64,000 nucleotides of DNA from Pseudooceanicola sp050897975 (GCF_050897975.1 NZ_JBPAXY010000003.1:248001-312000); one strand, 5' to 3'; numbered from the stretch's first letter, positions 37,221 to 46,859 are shown. Notes: a model not told the origin generated them from the sequence alone. Numbers and translations are program-made.

Positions 37221-37274
37221 CTATGGCGCCTATGGGGGCGCTCCTCGGCCCTGGCGGGCCTCCTCGCGGGCGGG

Positions 37275-38033
37275 CTAGTCGTCCTTGACCAGGCGCAGGT
37301 AGGGGCGGGGGCCGGGTTTCAGCCGGGCGCCGTTGGTCCCCTTGGGGCTGTCATCCTGCGGGGCAGACGGGGGCGGCGCGGCGGTGAAGGGCGCGGGCGC
37401 CTCGGCCAGACCGGCGTTGCGATCCGGCGCGTGCGTCTCGGCGGGGCTCTCTTCCGTCTGGCTCTGCTCTTCGGGCGGGCGCATGAAATCGCCCAGCAGG
37501 GGCGTGACCTGGGCCGCGGTGATGTCGAACCGGCGTGGCGCGCGGCCGATCTCGCCGGTGGTGGCCAGGCAGCCCAGCACCCGCGAGATGTCGCCCAGGT
37601 CGCTTTTCATCGGCAGAAGCAGCAGCCGCGCCGCGATCTCGGGCTTGCCGAGGCCCCGTTCGGCCACCAGATCCACCGTGGCGCGCGACGGCGTGTCAAA
37701 GACCTCTTCCAGGATCTCGCCCAGCTGGTTGCGGCCCTGGGGCGTCATGAAGGCCGACAGGGGCATCCCGCGCACCTCCATCCCCATCAGATCCGACAGG
37801 TGCGAGCCCGCGATGCGCAGCCGCGCGATGCCGGGCGCCACCCGTTCCAGGATGAAGGCATATTCCAGCGCCCGTTCGATCCCGCGCGGGTCGATGTCGG
37901 ACCGGCGCGGCACCAGCCGCCCGGCGCGGATCGCCTCCCAATAGGCCTCGACCTCTTGCACGGCGTTGAACCGGGCCGCGCTCAGGAAGCCGGCCATGTT
38001 GATGACGGTGCTGCCGTCCCCGTCCTGTGGCAT
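37275..38033 (-). CDS. PAS-domain protein (PAS_5 type)
   Basis: 252 residues. The N-terminal 165 residues form a PAS_5-like domain common in alphaproteobacteria (VEAYWEAIRAGRLVPRRSDIDP, VAPGIARLRIAGSHLSDLMGM). The C-terminal 80 residues are Pro/Ala/Glu-rich and disordered, ending PYLRLVKDD. Start 38033 follows CTGGAG at seven bases. There is no output domain, so it is likely a cytoplasmic sensor or adaptor. The 296-bp gap to yicC upstream is AT-rich near 38200-38265 and holds divergent promoters only. Confidence 0.75.
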   Translation of the reverse strand: MPQDGDGSTVINMAGFLSAARFNAVQEVEAYWEAIRAGRLVPRRSDIDPRGIERALEYAFILERVAPGIARLRIAGSHLSDLMGMEVRGMPLSAFMTPQGRNQLGEILEEVFDTPSRATVDLVAERGLGKPEIAARLLLLPMKSDLGDISRVLGCLATTGEIGRAPRRFDITAAQVTPLLGDFMRPPEEQSQTEESPAETHAPDRNAGLAEAPAPFTAAPPPSAPQDDSPKGTNGARLKPGPRPYLRLVKDD

Positions 38034-38329
38034 GTTGAAACTCCAGCTTGTGTCATCGCAACCTCCGTCGGTCACATCCGGTGCCAAAGCCAAGGGCGGA
38101 CCACAGGCGGCCAGAACCGAGGGCGCGGGGCAGGGCGCGCGGCGGGCTGGCCGGAGGGGATCCGGGGAACTTGGTAAAGGTATCTTCACAGAGGTTACGT
38201 ATCCATTAATATGCCATAATTGATTGCAATTTTCCGGGTTTTCTGGGGCAATGGTTAACCTCTGCTGACACGGGCGCACGGCCCCGCGGGACAGGCGGGC
38301 GCGTCGGGGCAGGGCGGATTGGGGGACAA

Positions 38330-39223
38330 ATGACCTATTCGATGACAGGCTTCGCCGCCCGGCGGGGCCAGGGGCAGGGCTTCAGCTGGAGCTGGGAGCT
38401 GCGCTCGGTCAATGCCAAGGGGCTGGATCTGCGGCTGCGTCTGCCGGACTGGGTGCCGGGGCTGGAGGCGGCGCTGCGCGACCGGCTGGGCACGGCGCTG
38501 GCGCGCGGCTCGGTCACGCTGAACCTGCGGCTGTCGCGCGAGGAGACCAGCGCGGCGGTGCAGGTGAACCGGGGCCAGCTGGAGGCGATGTTGGCCGCCC
38601 TGGCCGAGGTCGAGGCGGCGGCAGAGGCGCGCGGGATCACCCTGGCGGTGCCCACGGCGGCCGAGGTTCTGGGGATGCGCGGCGTGCTCGAGGCTGCTTC
38701 GCCCGAGGAAGACGCCCAGGGCGCGTTGCGCGCGGCCCTTCTGGCCGATGCCGAGCCGCTTCTGGCCGAGTTCCTGGAGATGCGCGCCCAAGAGGGCCGC
38801 GCGGTCTCGGTCCTGCTGGCGGGCCAGCTGGACAGGATCGAAGAGCTGGTGGCCCGCGCCACCGAGGCCGCCCAGGCCCGTGCCCCGCGCCAGGCCGAGG
38901 CGCTGCGCGCCGCCATGGCCCGGGTGCTGGAGAACGCCCCGGGGCAGGAGGCGGACCGCGTCGCGCAGGAATTGGCGCTGCTCGCCATCAAGGCCGATGT
39001 GACCGAAGAGCTGGACCGGCTGGGCGCCCATGTGACCGCCGCGAGGGGCCTGCTAGCGGCGTCCGGCGCGGTCGGGCGCAAGCTCGACTTCCTGGCGCAG
39101 GAGTTCAACCGCGAGGCCAACACCCTCTGCGCCAAGGCGCAGGACAAGGATCTGACCGCCCTGGGGCTGGAGCTGAAGACGCTGATCGACCAGATGCGCG
39201 AGCAGGTGCAGAACATCGAGTGA
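38330..39223 (+). CDS. yicC: YicC/YloC-family endoribonuclease
   Basis: 297 residues. The family N-terminus SMTGFAARRG and the substrate-groove motif SWELRSVNAKGLDLRLRLP are present, as are the C-terminal signatures KLDFLAQEFNREANTLCAKA and LKTLIDQMREQVQNIE. The family has endoribonuclease activity and affects stationary-phase survival and sRNA decay in E. coli. It is monocistronic here; the usual neighbour gmk is not present. GGGGGA precedes the start. Confidence 0.93.
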   Translation: MTYSMTGFAARRGQGQGFSWSWELRSVNAKGLDLRLRLPDWVPGLEAALRDRLGTALARGSVTLNLRLSREETSAAVQVNRGQLEAMLAALAEVEAAAEARGITLAVPTAAEVLGMRGVLEAASPEEDAQGALRAALLADAEPLLAEFLEMRAQEGRAVSVLLAGQLDRIEELVARATEAAQARAPRQAEALRAAMARVLENAPGQEADRVAQELALLAIKADVTEELDRLGAHVTAARGLLAASGAVGRKLDFLAQEFNREANTLCAKAQDKDLTALGLELKTLIDQMREQVQNIE

Positions 39224-39246
39224 GCCGCGCCACCGGACGGCAAGAA

Positions 39247-39277
39247 AAAGGCCCCCGTCCGATTGGCGGGGGCCTTT
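39247..39277. terminator. Bidirectional terminator between yicC and livM
   Basis: AAAGGCCCCCG/CGGGGGCCTTT arms (11 bp) with a nine-base loop between two convergent genes. Confidence 0.85.
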
Positions 39278-39300
39278 GTCGTCTCTGCGCGCCTGCGCCC

Positions 39301-40632
39301 TCAGCGCTCCGGCAGAAGGCCGCGCGGGCTGAACCGCAGCACAATCAGCAGCAGCACCCCCATCAACAGCATCCGCATATGGGCGGCCGAGTTGATCAGG
39401 TGGTCCTTCAGCCCACCCTCGGGCAGGGGCGACACCGCCATCTGCATGATCTCGGGGCCCCAGTCCCCGGCCTTGACCCAGAGATACCAGATCAGCACGC
39501 CACCCAGAACAGAGCCCCAGTTGCTGCCCGAGCCGCCGACCACGACCATCACCAGGATCAGGAAGGTATAGCGCAGCGGGTTGTAGGAGGCGGGGGTCAT
39601 CTGCCCGTCAAGCGAGATCATCATGGCGCCCGCCAGACCGATCACCGCCGAGCCCAGCACGAAGACGTGCAGGTGACGACGGGTGATGTTCTTGCCCATG
39701 GCGGCGGCGGCGACCTCATTGTCGCGGATGGCGTGCATCATCCGGCCCCAGGGCGATTTCAGCGCCAGTTCGGCGGCCCAGATCAGCAGCAGGATGACAA
39801 CGATGAACAGCGCCAGGAAGGCCAGTTTCACCAGCAGGGTCGAGGCCAGGGTGGGATCCAGCCCCCAGTCTTCGGCCCGGGCGACAAAACCGGGGTTGGC
39901 CTGAAGGTCGATCTCGTAGGGCACGGGCCAGGGGCGGGGAATGCCGTTGACGTTCAGCACGCCCCGGTCCAGCCATTGCTCGTTCTTCAGCACGGCCACG
40001 ATGATCTCGGCGATGCCCAGGGTGGCGATGGCCAGATAGTCCGAGCGCAGGCCGAGGGCGGTCTTGCCCACAAGCCAGGCCGCGCCCGCCGCCAGCACCG
40101 CGCCCACGGGCCAGGAGATCAGGGTGGGCAGGCCCAGACCGCCCAGGTTGCCCGCCGCCGAGGGGTTGATCGCCTCGATCGCGGCCACCGCCGGGTCGAA
40201 AAGCGCCCGGTAGGCGAAGAAGCCCGCCAGCAGGATCCCCACCACCGCCAGGCCCCGGGCCCGGCCCTTGGGCATCCGGCGCCAGCACAGCCCCGACAGG
40301 ATCAGCGCGATCACCGCCACGGCGAAGGCGGTCAGGATCCCCAGGCCGCCTGCGGCGAAGGCGCCGGGCGTGGGCGGCATCGAGATCAGCACCGGCGCCA
40401 GGCCGCCAAGCGCCAGGAACCCCATGGCGCCCGCGTTGAACAGCCCGGCGGTGCCCCATTGCAGGTTGATCCCAAGCGCCATGATGGCCGAGATCAGCCC
40501 CATGTTGAGGATCCCCAGGGCCGAGTTCCAGCCGGTGGTCAGCCCCTCGACCAGCAAAAGCAGAGCCAGGATGGCGAAGAACAGCGGCGCGCGCAGCGGG
40601 CTGGGATCGCCCGGTTGACGGGATGTGCTCAT
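39301..40632 (-). CDS. livM: Branched-chain amino acid ABC permease LivM
   Basis: 443 residues, longer than the E. coli protein at its N-terminal side. About ten membrane segments, with the LivM motifs GLISAIMALGINLQWGTAGLFNAG and LRSDYLAIATLGIAEII. The coupling region for the ATPases (RMMHAIRDNEVAAAAMG) is present. It pairs with LivH in the inner membrane. Its ATG overlaps the livH stop (ATGA). It is the last gene of the livKGFHM operon. Confidence 0.9.
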   Translation of the reverse strand: MSTSRQPGDPSPLRAPLFFAILALLLLVEGLTTGWNSALGILNMGLISAIMALGINLQWGTAGLFNAGAMGFLALGGLAPVLISMPPTPGAFAAGGLGILTAFAVAVIALILSGLCWRRMPKGRARGLAVVGILLAGFFAYRALFDPAVAAIEAINPSAAGNLGGLGLPTLISWPVGAVLAAGAAWLVGKTALGLRSDYLAIATLGIAEIIVAVLKNEQWLDRGVLNVNGIPRPWPVPYEIDLQANPGFVARAEDWGLDPTLASTLLVKLAFLALFIVVILLLIWAAELALKSPWGRMMHAIRDNEVAAAAMGKNITRRHLHVFVLGSAVIGLAGAMMISLDGQMTPASYNPLRYTFLILVMVVVGGSGSNWGSVLGGVLIWYLWVKAGDWGPEIMQMAVSPLPEGGLKDHLINSAAHMRMLLMGVLLLIVLRFSPRGLLPER

Positions 40633-41636
40633 ACCACTTTCCCCCTGAAGATACCGGTGGGCCGGAAGATCAGCACCAGGATAAGGATCACGAAGCTGAC
40701 CGCGAATTTGTAGTCGGTCGACAAAAGCTGAACCAGGCCGTCAGGCTCCCATCCGGGGATCATGTAGCCCGCCACCTTCTTCCAGGCGTAAGTCAGCCCG
40801 ACCTCGGAGAAGGAGATGATGAAGCCGCCCGCGATGGCGCCCACCGGGTTGCCGATGCCGCCCACGATGGCCGAGGCGAAGATCGGCAGGACGATCTGGA
40901 AATAGGTGAAGGCCTTGAACGACTTGTCGAGCCCGTAAAGCGTGCCCGCGATGGTCGCCAGCGCCGCCGTCAGCACCCAGGTCACCCGTACCACGCGGTC
41001 GGGGTCGATTCCCGACAGCAGTGCCAGATCCTCGTTATCGGAAAAGGCGCGCATCGACTTGCCGGTGCGGGTGCGGTTCAGGAACCAGAAGAGGGCGACC
41101 ATCACCAGCACCGCCGTCACCACGGTGATGGCCTGGGTGGTGCGCAGGGTCAGCGGCTCGCGCATCCCGGTCAGCTGGTTCCAGGTCCGCGCCGACAGGA
41201 TGAAGCGTTCGCCATCGGCGAAATTGATCTGGTCCACCCCGATCAGGAAGCGGGTCAGGGCGTTCATCACGAACATCACGCCGACCGAGACCATGACCAG
41301 CACCACCGGCTGGGCGCGGATGCGCCGGTAATAGCGATAGACCGCCCGGTCGGTGCCCAGCAAAAGCGCGGCGGTGATGGCGATGGCGAAGGGCAGGGCG
41401 ATCAGCGCCGTCGGCAGCGGGCCAAAGCTGACGCCTAGGGCCTGAAGGCCCCAGGTGATCAGGATCACCACGGCAGTCCCGAAGGCCATCGTGTCGCCAT
41501 GGGCGAAGTTCGAAAAGCGCAGGATCGAATAGATCAGCGTCACCCCAAGCGCGCCAAGCGCCAGCTGCGCGCCATAGGCGGTGGCCGGGATGATGACGTA
41601 ATTCGTCAGCGCCACCAATGCGTTGAGTAGTTCCAT
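40629..41636 (-). CDS. livH: Branched-chain amino acid ABC permease LivH
   Basis: 335 residues with about eight membrane segments; motifs LGALGVTLIYSILRFSNFAHGD and GTLYGLDKSFKAFTYFQIVLPIFA. The ATPase-coupling loop is RTGKSMRAFSDNEDLALLSGID. Start 41636 is preceded by a G-rich site and lies four bases from the livF stop. Forms the translocation pore with LivM. Confidence 0.9.
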   Translation of the reverse strand: MELLNALVALTNYVIIPATAYGAQLALGALGVTLIYSILRFSNFAHGDTMAFGTAVVILITWGLQALGVSFGPLPTALIALPFAIAITAALLLGTDRAVYRYYRRIRAQPVVLVMVSVGVMFVMNALTRFLIGVDQINFADGERFILSARTWNQLTGMREPLTLRTTQAITVVTAVLVMVALFWFLNRTRTGKSMRAFSDNEDLALLSGIDPDRVVRVTWVLTAALATIAGTLYGLDKSFKAFTYFQIVLPIFASAIVGGIGNPVGAIAGGFIISFSEVGLTYAWKKVAGYMIPGWEPDGLVQLLSTDYKFAVSFVILILVLIFRPTGIFRGKVV

Positions 41637-41640
41637 CAGC

Positions 41641-42345
41641 TCAGCCCCCCAGGAAGGTGCGGCGGACCTCCGGGTCGGCCAGAAGGGCCTTGCCGGTGTC
41701 GGTATACTTGTTGGCGCCCTGCACCAGGACATAGCCCCGGTCGGCGATCTCCAGCGCCTGGCGGGCGTTCTGTTCCACCATCAGGATGGAGATCCCGGTG
41801 CGGGCGACCTCGATGATGCGGTCGAACAGCTCGTCCATGACGATGGGCGAGACCCCCGCCGTGGGTTCGTCCAGCATCAGAAGCTTGGGCCGGGTCATCA
41901 GCGCGCGACCCACGGCCACCTGCTGGCGTTGCCCGCCCGACAGCTCGCCCGCGTTCTGCTGGCGCTTGTCCTTCAGGATCGGGAACAGGTCAAAGACCTG
42001 CTCCATCGTGTCGCGGAAATCGTCCTCGCGCAGGAAGGCGCCCATTTCCAGGTTCTCTTGCACCGACATGGTGGGAAAGACGTTGTCGACCTGGGGGACA
42101 AAGCCCATGCCCTTCTTGACCCGGTCCTGGGGCGACAGGGCGGTGATGTCGACCCCGTCCAGGGTGACCGAGCCGCCGCGCAGGGGCAACATGCCGAAGA
42201 CGGCCTTCATGGCGGTGGACTTGCCCGCGCCATTGGGCCCGACGATGACGGCGATCTGGCCCTTTTCCACGGTCAGGGTGCAGCCGTGCAGGATGTCTGC
42301 CTTGCCATAGCCGCCGGTCATGTTCGAGGCGTCGAGATAGCTCAT
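41641..42345 (-). CDS. livF: Branched-chain amino acid ABC ATPase LivF
   Basis: 234 residues. Walker A GPNGAGKST, signature LSGGQRQQVAVGRAL, Walker B LLMLDEPTAGVSP and H-loop region ILMVEQN. GGGAGAGG precedes the start at 42345, which overlaps the livG stop (ATGA). The VEQN sequence is typical of LivF rather than LivG. Confidence 0.92.
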   Translation of the reverse strand: MSYLDASNMTGGYGKADILHGCTLTVEKGQIAVIVGPNGAGKSTAMKAVFGMLPLRGGSVTLDGVDITALSPQDRVKKGMGFVPQVDNVFPTMSVQENLEMGAFLREDDFRDTMEQVFDLFPILKDKRQQNAGELSGGQRQQVAVGRALMTRPKLLMLDEPTAGVSPIVMDELFDRIIEVARTGISILMVEQNARQALEIADRGYVLVQGANKYTDTGKALLADPEVRRTFLGG

Positions 42346-43220
42346 TGCGCCTCTCCCTTGCCGGCCTGATCGCCCCGTCCTGCCTGATCGCCCAGTCCGG
42401 GCTGGGCACCCAGATCCTGGCCTGCGGCGGCTTCGGCGGCCTCTTCGGCCACCACCTTGTTCTTCAATCCGGTGCCCAGATAGGCCTCGATCACCGCTTC
42501 GTTCTCCATGATATGGGCGGCGGGGCCTTCGGCCAGCACACGGCCCTCGGCCATGACGATCACCGGGTCGCACAGGCGGCCGATGAAATCCATGTCATGT
42601 TCGATGACGCAGAAGGTATAGCCGCGCTCCTTGTTCAGCCGCACGATGGCGTCGCCGATGGTGTTCAGCAGGGTGCGGTTCACCCCCGCGCCGACCTCGT
42701 CCAGGAACACGATCTTGGCCTCGACCATCATCGTGCGGCCCAGTTCCAGCAGCTTTTTCTGCCCGCCCGACAGGTTGCCCGCCTTCTCGTCCGCCAGATG
42801 CGAGATGGTGAGGAAGTCCAGCACCTCATCTGCCTTGGCGCGCAGTGCGGCTTCCTCGGCACGGATGCGGGCGCGGGCAAACCAGGTGGCCAGCAGGGTC
42901 TCGCCGGTCTGTTGCGCGGGCACCATCATCAGGTTCTCGCGCACGCTGAGCGTGGGGAACTCATGAGCAATCTGGAAGGTGCGCAACAGGCCCTTGTGGA
43001 ACAGCTGGTGCGGCGTCAGGCCGGTGATGTCCTCGCCATCCATGGTGACGCGGCCCGAGGTGGGCGCATGGACCCCGGCGATGACGTTGAAAAGGGTGGA
43101 TTTGCCAGCCCCGTTCGGCCCGATCAGGCCGGTGATCGAGCCGGTGGCGATCTCGATGCTGGCATTATCGACGGCATGGAAGCCGCCGAAGGATTTCACT
43201 AGGTTCTCGACCCGGATCAT
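42342..43220 (-). CDS. livG: Branched-chain amino acid ABC ATPase LivG with C-terminal tail
   Basis: 292 residues, about 35 longer than E. coli LivG. Walker A GPNGAGKST, signature LSGGQKKLLELGRTMM, and FLDEVGAGVN where most ABC proteins have DEP. The H-loop is CVIEHDMDFI. The extra tail is low complexity with repeated G-DQAG units (GLGDQAGRGDQAGKGEAQ). A 12-bp inverted repeat lies between it and livK upstream. Confidence 0.9.
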   Translation of the reverse strand: MIRVENLVKSFGGFHAVDNASIEIATGSITGLIGPNGAGKSTLFNVIAGVHAPTSGRVTMDGEDITGLTPHQLFHKGLLRTFQIAHEFPTLSVRENLMMVPAQQTGETLLATWFARARIRAEEAALRAKADEVLDFLTISHLADEKAGNLSGGQKKLLELGRTMMVEAKIVFLDEVGAGVNRTLLNTIGDAIVRLNKERGYTFCVIEHDMDFIGRLCDPVIVMAEGRVLAEGPAAHIMENEAVIEAYLGTGLKNKVVAEEAAEAAAGQDLGAQPGLGDQAGRGDQAGKGEAQ

Positions 43221-43288
43221 GGGGTCCCCCGAGTTCCGGCACTGGGGCCGGTGGTTGTCTGTTCAGAACGCGCGCGGGGGATGTAGGA

Positions 43289-43319
43289 CGGCCCGGGACG
43301 TGCAAGCCGTCCCGGGCCG
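43289..43319 (-). terminator. Intercistronic 12-bp inverted repeat between livK and livG
   Basis: CGGCCCGGGACG/CGTCCCGGGCCG with a seven-base loop and no T-run. Likely a processing or partial-termination hairpin that protects livK mRNA and lowers expression of the downstream genes. Confidence 0.6.
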
Positions 43320-43342
43320 GTTCCCCGTGGCGTGGTGCGGGA

Positions 43343-44527
43343 TCAGCGGTAGCCGACCGTGGTGATCTTGCCGTCTTCGAACAGGATCTCGCGGAAGGTG
43401 CCTGCCGCTTCGCCCTGGCCGATCAGTTCGATCGCCGTCGCGCCGTCATAGTCGATGGCTTCGCCCGCCGCCAGCAGTTCCAGACCCTTGGCCAGTTCGC
43501 CGGGGTAGATCTTTTCGCCGGGACCGTTGGCGATCTCCATGATCTTGTCCTTGTAGACCTTGGGATCGCTGGATCCCGCCGCCTGCATGGCCAGCAGCAT
43601 CAGCGCCGCGCTGTCATAGGCGCCGCCCGAATAGGCCGAGGAGCCGTCGAAACCGGCGGCCTCTGCCATCGAGAGGTAGGTCGCCATGCCTTCACCCTCG
43701 GAATCGGGCAGCTGGCCGAAGGAGCCGTCCAGTTCCGCGCCGAAGTTGTCTTCCAGGGCCTGGCTGACCATGCCGTCGGGGAAGACGAAGGTGTAGAAGG
43801 CGCCGCTGTCCAGCGCGCCGCGCAGCACGCCCGAGCCGCCCTGATCGACGTAGCCGACCAGCACCAGCGCGTCGCCGCCTGCGGAGGCCAGCGCGCCCAC
43901 TTCGGCGGAATAGTCGCCCTTGCCGTCCTCATGCGAGGCCGAGATGGTCACGGTGCCGCCCGCCGCCTCGAAGGCGCTCTGGAAGCTGTCGGCCAGGCCC
44001 TTGCCGTAGTCGTTGTTGGTATAGGTCACGGCAACCGAGGAGATACCCTTTTCCAGGATCTCTTCGGCCATCACGACGCCCTGACGGGCATCCGAGGGCG
44101 CGGTGCGGAAGAAGAAACCGCCGTCTTCCAGGTTCGACAGGGCGGGCGAGGTGGCCGAGGGCGAGATCATCACGACGCCGTTCGGCATCCCGACGTTTTG
44201 CAGCACGGCGGTGGTGGCGCCAGAGCACATGGCGCCCATGATGCCCTTCACCCCGTCCGAGGTCACCAGGGTTTCGGCGGCGGCGGTGGCGGCGGCGGCG
44301 TCAACGCAGGTGCTGTCGCCACGCACGACCGTCACGGTCGAGCCGTCCAGCAGCGCGCCGGACTCGGAAACCTCGGCCATGGCCATCTCGGCGCCCAGGG
44401 CCATCGGGGTGGCCAGCGATTCCAGCGGGCCGGTGAAGCCCAGCAGGACACCCATCTTGATCTCTTCGGCCGAGGCCGCCGAGGCACCAAAGGCCAGCAC
44501 GGCCGTGGTCATGAGCAATTTCTTCAT
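43343..44527 (-). CDS. livK: Branched-chain amino acid ABC substrate-binding protein
   Basis: 394 residues with a signal peptide (ASAASAEE, about residue 20). It has the type I periplasmic-binding fold of the LivJ/LivK family: MGVLLGFTGPLESLATPMALGAEMA, GVKGIMGAMCSGATTAV, VTYTNNDYGKGLADSF. Exact ligand (Leu/Ile/Val, other amino acids or amides) cannot be read from the sequence. AGGAGGG precedes the start. It heads the liv operon. Confidence 0.9.
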   Translation of the reverse strand: MKKLLMTTAVLAFGASAASAEEIKMGVLLGFTGPLESLATPMALGAEMAMAEVSESGALLDGSTVTVVRGDSTCVDAAAATAAAETLVTSDGVKGIMGAMCSGATTAVLQNVGMPNGVVMISPSATSPALSNLEDGGFFFRTAPSDARQGVVMAEEILEKGISSVAVTYTNNDYGKGLADSFQSAFEAAGGTVTISASHEDGKGDYSAEVGALASAGGDALVLVGYVDQGGSGVLRGALDSGAFYTFVFPDGMVSQALEDNFGAELDGSFGQLPDSEGEGMATYLSMAEAAGFDGSSAYSGGAYDSAALMLLAMQAAGSSDPKVYKDKIMEIANGPGEKIYPGELAKGLELLAAGEAIDYDGATAIELIGQGEAAGTFREILFEDGKITTVGYR

Positions 44528-44695
44528 TGTGATCTCCCTCCTGAGATCCGGCTTTCGCGGATCCGGCTTGTTTGTGAGAACAAAGAGCTGCGCTCTTGTC
44601 TGCCCCCGAATGGGACGGAAGCGGCGCGGAAGGTCAAGGGGGTGCGAAGGGGAAGTGATGAAAATTCTTGCACCCATGGGCGGCTTGGGGGCGGG

Positions 44696-46132
44696 TCAGG
44701 GCGCGGCGGGGCGCCGGGCCTCGACCTCGACGGGGATGAAACTGGCCGGGCGCACCAGGGCTATGCCGACGCTCAGCCGCAGGATCCCCGCGTCCCTCAC
44801 GGCCTGGGTCATCGACAGGCCCGGTCCCACGGCGACCGAAAAGGCCTCGTCCGCGCTGGCGGCGGGGAAGGCGCCGTCTCTCCACAGGGACGCCAGGAAG
44901 GCCTCGACCTCGGTTTTCACCGCCTGCCACAGCGCGGGGTCATCGCCGGTGCCCGGAGAGGACAGCGCATAGCCCCTGAGGGCGGCGCGCAAGGTGCGGG
45001 TGATGTAAAGCTGGGTGCGCCGCACCGGCAGATAGCGCAGATCGCCGCTGTCGGGCGCCATCATGCGGGCCCCGTCGATCAGAATCCCCTGGCTCGGATC
45101 CAGCCGCAACGGGTTGATCGCGACACTGGCTCCGGGGGCCGCAAGGCTGGCGGCAGGTGGGTCTGAGGCAAGGCCCTGCACGGCTTGCGGGACCGTTCGC
45201 ACAGGCGCCTTCCACATCCCCCACCGGGCATCGGCGGCGGCGATCATCCCCGCGATCACCCCCGAGGGGGGCACCGGCGCGACCAGGCTTTGCGCCGCGT
45301 CGGCCGTGGCGCGATAGGTCGCGCTGCCTTGTTGAAGCACCTGATGGATCCAGGCCGGATCCACGTAGGGCGCGAGGGGCTCTTGGCCCAGTTCCTTCGC
45401 TGCGCCGTGGATCTTACCGGGGTCCGGCTCGGCCAGGATCTGCGCCGAGAGATCGCGGCGCAGCGCGGCCGACAGGTCGCGACAGTCGAACCTGGGCAAG
45501 GGGGAGATCAGCCAGGGGGCATAGGCCAGGCCAAAGGCCGCCTCGGGGATGTCCAGCGCCTGGCGGAAGGCCTCCAGCTCGGCCGAACCGCCCGCCTCGG
45601 GCGGGTCGATCAATGCGATCCGGTCGCCCTGGGCCGCGCAATGGGCCAGGGCCGCGCGCCAGACCCGCAGGGCCTGATCCGGGGGCAGACGCCCGGCGTC
45701 GGGCAGGACCAGCAGGTCGGGCCCCTCGGCCCGGGCTTCGGCGCTCTCCAGCGCGGCGATCAGCGGCTCGGCCTCGGGTCGCAGCCCCTTTCCGGCGCGG
45801 GTGAAGGGGCCTGTGGACAGCACGTAGGCCTTGGCGCCGCCCGTCTCGAAGAACAGCGCGACTGCGCGGGGCAGCAGGAAGGGGGCGCCGACCTCCAGCC
45901 CCTGACCATCGGCGCGGGTGCGGATCTCGTGCCGGGGCGGGTCGCCGAAGAGCGCCGCGAACTCCGCCGGGCTGGAAACCGGCTGCACCCTGCCGGTGAG
46001 GTCGTGGCCCTGGGCGTCTGTGGCCCGCTCCGTGGGGCCGATGAACAGGGGCACGGCGCTGTCGGAGCCGACCACCGGCGGCAGGCCGCGTGTTTCCGCG
46101 ATATAGACGCCGGGGGCGGTATATTTGGGCAT
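44696..46132 (-). CDS. Contractile tail sheath-like protein, stand-alone
   Basis: 478 residues. The N-terminal PKYTAPGVYIAETRGLPPVVG and VPLFIGPTER are the start of phage/contractile-injection sheath subunits. The C-terminal domain (ALWQAVKTEVEAFLASLWRDGAF, SFIPVEVEARRP) is the conserved sheath C-terminus. No tube, baseplate, spike or ATPase gene lies within the window: neighbours are an amino-acid transporter and a two-component operon. The binding site before ATG 46132 is weak. It could be a remnant or a domesticated protein; the frame is intact, favouring the latter. Confidence 0.8.
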   Translation of the reverse strand: MPKYTAPGVYIAETRGLPPVVGSDSAVPLFIGPTERATDAQGHDLTGRVQPVSSPAEFAALFGDPPRHEIRTRADGQGLEVGAPFLLPRAVALFFETGGAKAYVLSTGPFTRAGKGLRPEAEPLIAALESAEARAEGPDLLVLPDAGRLPPDQALRVWRAALAHCAAQGDRIALIDPPEAGGSAELEAFRQALDIPEAAFGLAYAPWLISPLPRFDCRDLSAALRRDLSAQILAEPDPGKIHGAAKELGQEPLAPYVDPAWIHQVLQQGSATYRATADAAQSLVAPVPPSGVIAGMIAAADARWGMWKAPVRTVPQAVQGLASDPPAASLAAPGASVAINPLRLDPSQGILIDGARMMAPDSGDLRYLPVRRTQLYITRTLRAALRGYALSSPGTGDDPALWQAVKTEVEAFLASLWRDGAFPAASADEAFSVAVGPGLSMTQAVRDAGILRLSVGIALVRPASFIPVEVEARRPAAP

Positions 46133-46373
46133 GGCAGGCGCGACCTTCTGCTGGGGCGCCCCAGGGCGCGGGGCAGCGTTGGCCGGAATGCTAGGGCAGG
46201 GCGCGCGCCCGATCCATCGCGTTCTTCGCCCCCGGGGCCCGGCGCGATCCATCAGCGGGCAAGGTGCGGCACCGATCCGCACGGCCCCGCACGGGACATT
46301 TGCATGTGTCGGCGCCGCTGGCCTATGGTCACGGCAGATTTCTACAGCCCATTTTTCCGAGGGTTTTGACAGC

Positions 46374-46859
46374 ATGATCCATTTTTCCCGCCGCCTGCTG
46401 CTGATCGCAGGCCTGTTGCTGGCGCCGCTTGGCGGCGCGGCCCTGGCCCAGGACACCGACGCGGTGCTGCTGGAGGTGGTCACGCCGGAGCGCACCGAGC
46501 TTTTCGACCGCGCCCGGCTGGAGGCATTGCCGCAGCACGCCCTGACGACCCATACCACCGTCACCGACGGGCCGCAGGATTTCACCGGCCCGCTGATGCG
46601 CGACCTGCTGGCCGAGGCCGGGGTCGAGGCCTCCAGCGTGCTGGCCATCGCCCTGAACGATTATGAGATCGACCTGCCGGTCGAGGATTTCACCCGCTAT
46701 GACGTGATCGCGGCGCTGACCATGAACGGCGCGGCGATGACCCCGCGTGACAAGGGCCCGATCTGGATCGTCTATCCGCGCGATCAGCACCGCGAGTTGC
46801 AGGACATCAACTTTGACTACCGCTGGGTCTGGCAGCTGACGCGCATCGAGGCGCAATGA
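46374..46859 (+). CDS. Small secreted SUOX-fold (molybdopterin oxidoreductase-like) protein
   Basis: 161 residues with a signal peptide (GAALAQ, about residue 26). The remainder resembles part of the sulfite-oxidase fold (TDGPQDFTGPLMRDLLAEAGVE, RDKGPIWIVYPRD), but it is short and has no cysteine to ligate a molybdenum cofactor. Its stop overlaps the start of a histidine kinase gene (ATGA). A periplasmic ligand-binding partner of that kinase is a reasonable inference. GAGGG lies upstream. Confidence 0.65.
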   Translation: MIHFSRRLLLIAGLLLAPLGGAALAQDTDAVLLEVVTPERTELFDRARLEALPQHALTTHTTVTDGPQDFTGPLMRDLLAEAGVEASSVLAIALNDYEIDLPVEDFTRYDVIAALTMNGAAMTPRDKGPIWIVYPRDQHRELQDINFDYRWVWQLTRIEAQ

